Source: Herminiimonas sp. CN
GTDB lineage: Bacteria; Pseudomonadota; Gammaproteobacteria; Burkholderiales; Burkholderiaceae_D
NCBI RefSeq assembly: GCF_000622895.1
Contig: NZ_AVCC01000009.1
Span: forward strand, 1-62,101
DNA: 62,101 bases
Reading direction: 5' to 3'
Part shown: one piece after another, positions 55,915 to 62,101 of the stretch
Numbering within the stretch: the stretch's first letter is position 1
Layout: every line of letters starts with the position of its first letter
Made by a program: the position numbers and the translations under genes
The notes under the pieces: generated by a model
Told to the model about the DNA's origin: nothing
Database searches by the model: none
Seen by the model: the letters and a program-made list of their open reading frames with translations, nothing else

Positions 55915-56388
55915 TTACTTTGTTTCGCGGCGTGTTTCAAGATACGCCTTCACTGCCCAGACCGCTTCCTGGCTGAGAATGCCTTCAAACGGCGGCATGT
56001 ATACCGCACCGTTGCGTACTTTTCCGTGCCGCACCGAGGTCAGGAAGTAATTGTCGGTTTCCTTGAAGCATGCCTGTTTTTTGGTTTCGTTTTTCTGGTC
56101 CATGCAGTCGCGATCCAGTAATCGCAAATCGGGCGCAATTCCTCCCGAGATCGCTTCCAGGCCGTGGCAGCGCGCGCAATTCTGGCCGTATGCCGATGCG
56201 CCCAGTTTTGCCGCTTCCTTGTTGCCGCGATACGGATTTTCTTCGCGCCATTGATCGCCGAGTTGCGGCAAGGCTGTGGCATCGACCGAATGCGGTACAA
56301 CGTCCCCATGTGCAAAAGCGGAAAAGGACGCCAGCGTAGTTGTCGTGATGAATGATGTAATTGCAAGGGTTTTCAGGACTGATTTCAT
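55915..56388 (-). CDS. pedF: Cytochrome c-550 PedF
   Basis: 157 residues. A signal peptide (LAITSFITTTTLASFSAFA) precedes AHGDVVPHSVD. The haem site CARCH (QNCARCHGLEAISGGIAPD) and distal Met in AVYMPPFEGILSQ are intact. The overall pattern matches PedF, the c-type cytochrome accepting electrons from PQQ alcohol dehydrogenases in Pseudomonas. There is an insert with two extra cysteines (DCMDQKNETKKQACF) between the haem site and the distal ligand. ATG at 56388 follows GGAGACATC. A strong sigma-54 promoter lies 43-58 bases upstream. Confidence 0.88.
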   Translation of the reverse strand: MKSVLKTLAITSFITTTTLASFSAFAHGDVVPHSVDATALPQLGDQWREENPYRGNKEAAKLGASAYGQNCARCHGLEAISGGIAPDLRLLDRDCMDQKNETKKQACFKETDNYFLTSVRHGKVRNGAVYMPPFEGILSQEAVWAVKAYLETRRETK

Positions 56389-56430
56389 GATGTCTCCATT
56401 TTTAAGTTTTAAAACTGATGGCAGACAACA

Positions 56431-56446
56431 TGCAATAGCCATGCCA
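56431..56446 (-). promoter_or_regulatory. Candidate sigma-54 promoter for pedF
   Basis: On the minus strand TGGCATGGCTATTGCA matches the sigma-54 consensus TGGCACG-N4-TTGCA at all but one position, with GG and GC at correct spacing. The predicted start site would leave a 30-base leader. The divergent activator gene lies on the other side of this region. Confidence 0.75.
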
Positions 56447-56623
56447 TGTGTTTTTGGGCTGGATCAATTTGCTTTTGCTTCTTTTTTGAACAAGTGCTAC
56501 ATTAAAAAACAACATATCAATTATGCGTATTGTGAATTTCTCAATGCCATCTAGTTACTGTTGCCGAAGGTCAGCAGAATCAGCGCTGACATATCAAAAA
56601 AGACTACTTCTGGACTCGGTGTG

Positions 56624-58558
56624 ATGAATAATTCCAAATCATTGGCTGGCACGCTTTCTGCGAGTCACATTTCCATGTCCATAGAAAAATCACATCAGCG
56701 TTCCATTGCGTATGGACTCGGCGAAAACGATAAACCCGACTTCAGTCCGCTTGGCGGTTCCGATCTGTCGCTGCTGGTCGAGCAGAACCGGAGTCTGCAT
56801 GCCCATGCGCTGCCGGTAATGGAAACGCTGTATGAACAAATCATTAATACCCACAACATGGTGATTCTGACCGACGTCAACGGCTTGATCATACATACGC
56901 TGGGCGATGACGATTTTCTGGAAAAGGCCGATCGGGTGGCGCTCAAGCCCGGCGTCATCTGGTCGGAGCAAAGCAAGGGCACCAACGCAATCGGAACTTC
57001 CATCGTGGAGCAGGCGCCGACTATGATTCATGCAGATGAGCATTACTTGCGAGCCAATCATTTTCTGACATGCTCTGCCGCGCCGATTTTCGATTATCGC
57101 GGAAATGTCATCGGGGTTCTCGACGTCACTGGCGACCAGCGCAGCTTTCATAAGCACACGATGGCGCTGGTGCGCATGTCGGCGCAAATGATCGAGAACC
57201 AGTTGTTTTCATCCGCCTTCCAGGATGGTTTTTTGCTGCATTTCAATACGCGCCCGGAGTTCATCGGCACCTTGATGGAGGGTATCGCTTCCTTCGCCCC
57301 AAATGGACGGTTTCTATCGGCCAATCGCAGCGCCCTGTTTCAGCTTGGCTTGCCGCTTTCCGCGTTGCATTCGCATACATTCAGTTCGCTGTTCGGCCTG
57401 CCGGTGTCTGCTCTGTTCGATCATTACCGCACCGCTGCACCGGACCTGTTGAACCTGTGCCTGCACAACGGCGTCCGCGTATACGGCCGAGCCCAGTTGC
57501 GCTTGTCACACAGCGTGTTTCAGCATTCGTCCAGTGTGGAGTCACAGCCAGATAATCCGCCGCAGCAAGGCAGTCAGCAGCAGTCCATCCAGGCAACGCG
57601 CCGGCTGTCAGGCTTGCGTTATCTGAATACCGGCGATCCGCAAATTGCCGCAGTAATCGAAAAAGTCACCAAGGTACTGGGGCGCGATATTCCGATCCTG
57701 GTGATGGGCGAGACCGGAACCGGCAAGGAACTTCTGGCGCAGGCCATCCATAATGATTCTCCGCGTTCGAAAGGCCCGTTTATTGCCGTCAATTGCGCAT
57801 CGATACCAGAAACCCTGATCGAGTCGGAGCTGTTCGGCTATGAAGACGGGGCCTTTACCGGCGCACGTAAAAAAGGCAGTATCGGTAAAATTCTGCAAGC
57901 CAATGGCGGCACTTTGTTCCTGGATGAGATTGGCGACATGCCGCTGAGTTTGCAAGCCCGTTTGCTGCGCGTATTGCAAGAGCGCATGGTCACGCCATTG
58001 GGCAGCGCCAAATCGATTCCGGTCAATGTTGAACTGATTTGCGCCACCAACAGAAATCTGCGCGAACAGATTGCAAAAGGGGAGTTTCGCGAGGATTTGT
58101 ATTACCGCTTGAACGGACTGGTGGTCAAACTGCCACCGATACGTGAGCGCACCGATCTCGAAACGGTGATCAACAAGGTGCTCGCTCTGGAATCGAATAC
58201 CGTGGCTTACTCGGTGGCGCCGGACATCATGCAGTTATTCAAGCAGCATAACTGGCCGGGGAATTTCCGCCAGTTGACCAATCTGCTGCGCACCGCGATT
58301 GTGATGGCGGATGACTGTCATGAAATCCGCGCAGAGCATCTTCCGGACGATTTTTTCGAGGATGTCGAATCGACACAAAATCGTGTCTCAAATGAAAATA
58401 CCAACCGCTTTGTTGCCAGCGGAACCAACCTGGAAGAGATGGAGATTTCAGTGATACAAAAATCACTGGAAACCCACAGCGGCAATGTTTCCGCCACTGC
58501 GCGGGCACTGGGAGTGTCCCGCAACACCATTTACCGCAAGATTGCCGTGCCCAAGTAA
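56624..58558 (+). CDS. AcoR-like sigma-54-dependent transcriptional activator
   Basis: 644 residues from ATG at 56624 (other starts are TTG at 56561 or ATG at 56675). An N-terminal GAF-type sensor domain (TDVNGLIIHTLGDDDFL, SIVEQAPTMIHADEHYL) precedes an AAA+ domain with Walker A GETGTGKE near residue 362, the sigma-54 loop GAFTGA near 409 and Walker B GTLFLDEIGD. A Fis-type helix-turn-helix (GNVSATARALGVSRNTIYRK) ends the protein. AcoR-type proteins activate alcohol or acetoin oxidation genes. Here it should act on the two sigma-54 promoters found on either side. Confidence 0.93.
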   Translation: MNNSKSLAGTLSASHISMSIEKSHQRSIAYGLGENDKPDFSPLGGSDLSLLVEQNRSLHAHALPVMETLYEQIINTHNMVILTDVNGLIIHTLGDDDFLEKADRVALKPGVIWSEQSKGTNAIGTSIVEQAPTMIHADEHYLRANHFLTCSAAPIFDYRGNVIGVLDVTGDQRSFHKHTMALVRMSAQMIENQLFSSAFQDGFLLHFNTRPEFIGTLMEGIASFAPNGRFLSANRSALFQLGLPLSALHSHTFSSLFGLPVSALFDHYRTAAPDLLNLCLHNGVRVYGRAQLRLSHSVFQHSSSVESQPDNPPQQGSQQQSIQATRRLSGLRYLNTGDPQIAAVIEKVTKVLGRDIPILVMGETGTGKELLAQAIHNDSPRSKGPFIAVNCASIPETLIESELFGYEDGAFTGARKKGSIGKILQANGGTLFLDEIGDMPLSLQARLLRVLQERMVTPLGSAKSIPVNVELICATNRNLREQIAKGEFREDLYYRLNGLVVKLPPIRERTDLETVINKVLALESNTVAYSVAPDIMQLFKQHNWPGNFRQLTNLLRTAIVMADDCHEIRAEHLPDDFFEDVESTQNRVSNENTNRFVASGTNLEEMEISVIQKSLETHSGNVSATARALGVSRNTIYRKIAVPK

Positions 58559-58586
58559 CTAACTTTTCTTCGGGACGCAGTCCCCC

Positions 58587-59564
58587 TCAGTAATATTGCA
58601 ACATGTCTCGCACCGCACTGCCGAGCGCCGCGCATATTGCCGGATCGGATGCGGTATGCGTACCTTTCTCGACCCACTGCACCGCAGCATGAGGCATGAA
58701 TCTCTGTAAGAGGATGACGTTTTCCGGCGGACAGATCCAGTCGTGGGTGCCATGGACAATCACTGCCGGTATTTTGTTTGCAACCTTGGCGTGGTGGAAA
58801 ATAGCGCGCGCACTCAGGAAGCAATGCTGCGACAGATAATGCGATTGCAGCCGGTATTTTCCAATTAATTTTCCGATTTCATTTGCTCTTTGCGGCGCCA
58901 CCAAGCCTGTCATCGCTTGCATGATGGCAATTTCATAATCATTCCAACGTTGTGCAGCATCCTGTATTTCTATGGGTGTTCCATTGTGCAGCAACGATGT
59001 TAATGATTGGAGCACATCGATTTTTTGCTGCATTGTCCAGTTTGCCGTCAATTGCAGCCATGCTTGCGGCACCAATGCAGCGAGTGACTGGAAGAACCAG
59101 TGAGTTTCACGTCGACTGGCAAGAAAAACCCCACGCAATATCAGGCTGCTTACCGATTGCGGAAAGCTGCCCGCATAGACGATGCCTAAAGTGCTGCCCC
59201 AGGAGCCGCCCACCACCGACCAGCGCGCAATCTCCAGGGTTTTGCGCAATCGTTCGATGTCTGACACCAGGTCAGCGGTCGTGTTGTGAGTCAACCCGCC
59301 TGCCGGCACGCTTTTCCCGGCGCCGCGCTGATCCAGCAAGATCACTCTCTGGCGCGACAGGTCGAACCAGTCGAGCATGGAGAGGTTGCAGCCGCTGCCC
59401 GGGCCGCCATGCAGCACCACGCTGGCCGGTCCGGACGCATTCCCGTGCTCGGAAAAATACAGCATGTGTCCATTGCCAACCGGCAGATATCCTTCCTGCA
59501 AAAGTGCTGGTGCCGGCGGCGGCATGGAACTTGCGTTGATGGGATTGGTTGTCTGCATTGTCAT
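58587..59564 (-). CDS. Prolyl aminopeptidase-like alpha/beta hydrolase
   Basis: 325 residues from ATG at 59564. S33-family features: oxyanion region LHGGPGSGC, DQRGAGKS, nucleophile elbow GGSWGSTLG, then Asp in HGTHDWICPP and the His in EKGTHTASD. Proline iminopeptidases release N-terminal proline from peptides. It sits divergently from pqqA, about 70 bases away; a role in handling PqqA-derived peptide is conceivable but not supported by known PQQ biology. There is no signal peptide. Confidence 0.85.
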   Translation of the reverse strand: MTMQTTNPINASSMPPPAPALLQEGYLPVGNGHMLYFSEHGNASGPASVVLHGGPGSGCNLSMLDWFDLSRQRVILLDQRGAGKSVPAGGLTHNTTADLVSDIERLRKTLEIARWSVVGGSWGSTLGIVYAGSFPQSVSSLILRGVFLASRRETHWFFQSLAALVPQAWLQLTANWTMQQKIDVLQSLTSLLHNGTPIEIQDAAQRWNDYEIAIMQAMTGLVAPQRANEIGKLIGKYRLQSHYLSQHCFLSARAIFHHAKVANKIPAVIVHGTHDWICPPENVILLQRFMPHAAVQWVEKGTHTASDPAICAALGSAVRDMLQYY

Positions 59565-59634
59565 CGATATGGTCAGGCCCTGACAGTGAGCAATCACAAA
59601 TCATACATGCACTTTATAACTACTGAAGATCATC

Positions 59635-59709
59635 ATGAAATGGAGCAAGCCGGCATTTACCGATCTGCGTTTTGGCTTTGAAATTACGATGTACGTTGCC
59701 AATCGCTGA
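59635..59709 (+). CDS. pqqA: PQQ precursor peptide PqqA
   Basis: A 24-residue peptide, MKWSKPAFTDLRFGFEITMY plus VANR. The invariant Glu16 and Tyr20, which PqqE and later enzymes turn into pyrroloquinoline quinone, are present in the E-x3-Y motif. The short length, the basic N-terminus, and the position 84 bases before pqqB are all as in known pqq operons. Too short for routine gene callers. Confidence 0.95.
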   Translation: MKWSKPAFTDLRFGFEITMYVANR

Positions 59710-59792
59710 TGTGTAGGAATTAGTCCCTGTGCGGCGCATAAGCTTGAAATAGCGTCAGACGCCGCACGCAACATAGCAAATGTGGCCAGATC

Positions 59793-60713
59793 ATGAAAAT
59801 CATCGTATTGGGTTCGTCTGCAGGCGGCGGCTTCCCGCAATGGAATTGCAATTGCGCCAATTGCGATCGGATGCGTCGCGGCACCTTGAAGGCCAAGGCC
59901 AGAACGCAATCCTCCATCGCTGTTTCTGCAGATGGGGAGAATTGGATACTGATCAATGCCTCGCCCGACATCCTGACGCAAATCCAGGCCACGCCGGCGC
60001 TGCAGCCCGGCCGTTATGCCCGCGACACGGGCATTGCCGCAGTGTTGCTGATGGACGCGCAGGTTGATCACACGACAGGTCTTTTGATGCTGCGGGAAGG
60101 CAAGCCGATTCCCTTGTATTGCACCGCATCGGTGTGGGATGACCTGACCACCGGTCTGCCCTTGGTACCGGTGTTGTCCCATTACTGCGGCGTGCGATGG
60201 CATCCGCTGCCCATCAGGCAAGACCACCTGGAAGCAATTGAATTACCTGGAATCGATGGCATCCGGTTTACCCCGCTGGCGTTGTCGAGCAAGGCGCCGC
60301 CGTATTCGCCGCATCGGGAAAATCCGCATCCGGGCGACAACATCGGCCTCATGATTGAAAATCGGGCAAGCGGCAAGAAAGTCTTTTATGCGCCAGGCCT
60401 GGGTGAAATCGAACCGCACGTCGAAGCGGCAATGCGCAGTGCGGACTGCCTGCTGGTGGATGGCACGTTCTGGAGCGCCGATGAAATGATCCGGCTCGGC
60501 TTTTCCTCCAAGCATGCGGCCGATATGGGGCATCTGCCGCAATCCGGCCCGGGCGGAATGATCGAATGCCTGGACAGCATGGATGCTGCCCGCAAGATAC
60601 TGATTCATATCAACAACACCAATCCGATTCTCGATGAAGACTCAGAGCAACACGCAGCCTTGCTGCGTCATGGCATCGAGATCGCCCACGACGGAATGGA
60701 AATCACGCTATGA
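59793..60713 (+). CDS. pqqB: PQQ biosynthesis protein PqqB
   Basis: 306 residues of the metallo-beta-lactamase fold. The N-terminus [18 protein letters not shown] contains the CxCxxC structural zinc site (Cys19, Cys21, Cys24). [27 protein letters not shown] and [10 protein letters not shown] are conserved. PqqB has been reported to hydroxylate the Tyr of the PqqE-derived di-amino acid. The gene overlaps pqqC by four bases. Confidence 0.96.
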   Translation: MKIIVLGSSAGGGFPQWNCNCANCDRMRRGTLKAKARTQSSIAVSADGENWILINASPDILTQIQATPALQPGRYARDTGIAAVLLMDAQVDHTTGLLMLREGKPIPLYCTASVWDDLTTGLPLVPVLSHYCGVRWHPLPIRQDHLEAIELPGIDGIRFTPLALSSKAPPYSPHRENPHPGDNIGLMIENRASGKKVFYAPGLGEIEPHVEAAMRSADCLLVDGTFWSADEMIRLGFSSKHAADMGHLPQSGPGGMIECLDSMDAARKILIHINNTNPILDEDSEQHAALLRHGIEIAHDGMEITL

Positions 60714-61450
60714 ACGCGATGACGCAAAACGCCATGAAACAAGCAGCAACCTGCCCCGATCTGCCTTGGGATCGGGAGGAGTTCAAGAGCCAGCTTCTGG
60801 CGCTGGGCATTCATTACCATATCCATCATCCGTTCAACCTGAAGATGAACAACGGCCAGTTGACGCCGGACCAGATTCGGGCCTGGGTCGCCAACCGCTT
60901 TTATTACCAGATCAATATTCCCCAAAAGGATGGTGCGATCCTGGCCAATTGCCCGGATCGGGAAGCGCGCCGCAAATGGATTCTGCGCATCCACGACCAT
61001 GATGGATGGGAAGGCAATGCCGGCGGGATCGAGGCTTGGGCGCGCTTGGGCGAGGCGGTCGGCATCCCGCGCAGCGAGCTATGGTCTCTTTGCCACGTGG
61101 TGCCTGGAGTGCGCTTTGCGGTCGATGCATATGTCAACTTCGCTCGGCAGTCGCCTTGGCAGGAAGGCGTGTGCTCATCGCTGACCGAGATGTTTGCACC
61201 GAAGATCCATAAGGAACGCTTGGCCAACTGGCCGTCGCTATACCCATGGATCGAAGCACAAGGGCTGCAATACTTTCGCAGCCGGATTTCGCTTGCAGAG
61301 CGTGATGTGGTGCATGGCTTGCAAGTCACGCTGGATCATTTCACCACGCGCACGCAGCAGCAGCGCGCTCTGGAAATCCTGCAATTCAAGCTCGACGTAC
61401 TGTGGTCGATGATGGATGCGATCGAACTGGCCTGTTCCGGGCGTATTTAG
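60710..61450 (+). CDS. pqqC: Pyrroloquinoline-quinone synthase PqqC
   Basis: 246 residues. Catalyses the last eight-electron oxidation and ring closure to PQQ without a metal. Conserved blocks include [46 protein letters not shown] and [14 protein letters not shown]. It is full length and intact. pqqD would normally follow, sometimes fused; here a damaged pqqE fragment follows instead. Confidence 0.96.
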   Translation: MNAMTQNAMKQAATCPDLPWDREEFKSQLLALGIHYHIHHPFNLKMNNGQLTPDQIRAWVANRFYYQINIPQKDGAILANCPDREARRKWILRIHDHDGWEGNAGGIEAWARLGEAVGIPRSELWSLCHVVPGVRFAVDAYVNFARQSPWQEGVCSSLTEMFAPKIHKERLANWPSLYPWIEAQGLQYFRSRISLAERDVVHGLQVTLDHFTTRTQQQRALEILQFKLDVLWSMMDAIELACSGRI

Positions 61451-61458
61451 GCGGCGCT

Positions 61459-61833
61459 ATGGATATAACAATTGACCTGCCCACGCATGCGCAGCTCAAG
61501 CATGCGGAAGCGGTCGTCAACGCCTATCGCGCCAAGGCCGGCAACAAGATCCGCATCCTGTACGTGGCGCCGGATATTTCGAAGAGCGGCCGAAAGTCTG
61601 CATGAACGGCTGGGGTTCGGTATTTTTGGCCATCGCCGCCAGACGGCACCACGCTACCTTGCCATGCGGCAAAATCGTTGCAGGGTATCGATTTTCCGCA
61701 TGTGGCGCAGCACGCAGGGGTACAGGAAATCGTCCGGCATGCGCAACAAGATGGCGGCGCACAGTCGGGCCAGCAGCCGATCATGTTTCGCGCCGATGCG
61801 AATTCCATCAAACTGTCGGACGGAAATCACTAG
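61459..61833 (+). pseudogene. pqqE: pqqE remnant (radical-SAM PQQ enzyme), truncated and frameshifted
   Basis: After pqqC, the segment LPTHAQLKHAEAVVNAYRAK leads to ILYVAPDI. The next frame then reads FEERPKVCMNGWGSVFLAIA, and the original frame resumes with PDGTTLPCHAAKSLQGIDFP. This is the PqqE region ...PDY..RPKACMGGWG..LPCHAAE..., as I recall it. One T appears lost near 61577 and one base gained near 61635, producing an in-frame TGA at 61603-61605. The radical-SAM N-terminus with CX3CX2C is missing, as is the Cys-rich C-terminus. pqqD is absent altogether. The last 30 residues are unrecognised. Confidence 0.78.
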
Positions 61834-61865
61834 GAGCCACTGAACGCAGCTTGCGCATGTGTTTT

Positions 61866-61965
61866 TTAGTTTAAATAGTACTGGAATAGTGTATTTTTTC
61901 AATGGTAATAAATCAAAGCGGTAACTGGTGTAATTTTCAATATACTCCATAAAAATCAATAATTG
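61866..61965 (-). repeat. Dispersed AT-rich intergenic element, copy 9
   Basis: On the minus strand: left box GGAGTATA (61941-61948), middle block TTGAAAAAATACACT, right box AGTACTATTT beginning at 61882. The distance is 63 bases. It lies just after the pqqE remnant. Confidence 0.78.
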
Positions 61966-61981
61966 TTTGATCTGATTTCAG

Positions 61982-62028
61982 GTCTGGTACGCGATTGTCG
62001 TTGTAATTTCCGGCAAGCGCGACCAGAC
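61982..62028. other. Hairpin between the repeat and a putative converging gene
   Basis: Inverted repeat GTCTGGT-A-CGCG with CGCG-ACCAGAC, an 11-pair stem with one bulged base and a 24-base loop. There is no T run, so it is not a clear intrinsic terminator. Confidence 0.45.
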
Positions 62029-62069
62029 GGGAGCGGCCGGATTCCGGCCAATTCCCTATGCGCACGCTA

Positions 62070-62101
62070 CTACTGCGCCTGTTTCAACTGCTCCAGGATA
62101 G
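62070..62101 (-). CDS. Possible 3' end of a minus-strand gene entering from outside the window
   Basis: On the minus strand the sequence reads ILEQLKQAQ and then a TAG stop. The charged, Gln-rich end looks like a natural C-terminus, but only ten codons are visible. On the plus strand ATG at about 62058 is an alternative. No function can be assigned. Confidence 0.3.
   Translation of the reverse strand, partial: ILEQLKQAQ

Noticed and set aside
61459..61605. pqqD
   Set aside because: Position after pqqC suggests pqqD, but the residues match the middle of PqqE and contain no PqqD pattern.

Overview
The window reads as a GC-rich chromosome segment from a betaproteobacterium, most likely Burkholderiales and close to Oxalobacteraceae. 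The grounds are the gene order (dksA, COG0523 GTPase, Fur, xerC, DUF484, dapF, two acyltransferases, metK), the trimeric porin types and an S-adenosylhomocysteine riboswitch before ahcY. Genus is inference only.

Layout. 1-10.9 kb: a complete type II secretion operon in the order gspG-H-I-J-K-L-M-N-D-E-F-C. 11-18.7 kb (minus strand): hslVU with a near-consensus heat-shock promoter, a STAS-domain protein, dksA (three of the four zinc-finger cysteines missing), a zinc-type GTPase, a Fur-family regulator, xerC and a DUF484 gene. 19-23.4 kb: two porins with strong terminators and a Sel1-repeat gene. 23.4-26.1 kb: dapF and two lipid A-type acyltransferases. 26.1-31.3 kb: a methyl-cycle block (metK behind a structured leader, an M14 peptidase, the SAH riboswitch with ahcY, a small membrane protein, metF). 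31.3-37.7 kb: 5-formyl-THF cyclo-ligase, a soluble lytic transglycosylase, a Rossmann-fold protein, a GST, cca and a GNAT protein. 37.9-43.8 kb: aromatic amino-acid catabolism (hppD, phhA, a fused indolepyruvate ferredoxin oxidoreductase). 44-46.4 kb: a decayed membrane-protein gene and an ABC-2 exporter.

46.7-61.8 kb is the most interesting part. It looks like a periplasmic quinoprotein (PQQ) neighbourhood: a TonB receptor resembling the E. coli PQQ importer PqqU/YncD, a porin whose start codon is out of frame at an A8 tract, a tandem Cache protein, a NosR-like flavoprotein/iron-sulfur membrane protein with its ApbE flavin transferase, a quinoprotein-associated binding protein, cytochrome c-550 PedF, an AcoR-like sigma-54 activator, and pqqA-pqqB-pqqC. 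The two divergent transcription units are preceded by correctly spaced sigma-54 promoters. After pqqC there is no pqqD, and only a small, twice-frameshifted fragment of pqqE. This locus alone therefore cannot supply the radical-SAM step of PQQ synthesis, while the apparent PQQ uptake receptor is intact. The quinoprotein dehydrogenase itself is not in the window.

Across the window, nine AT-rich intergenic elements share two boxes (GGRGTAT and AGTATNTTT) at an almost fixed distance, with an AAATAYAC block between them. I do not recognise this repeat family and consider it the best candidate for something undescribed. No tRNA, rRNA, CRISPR array or intact insertion sequence was seen.
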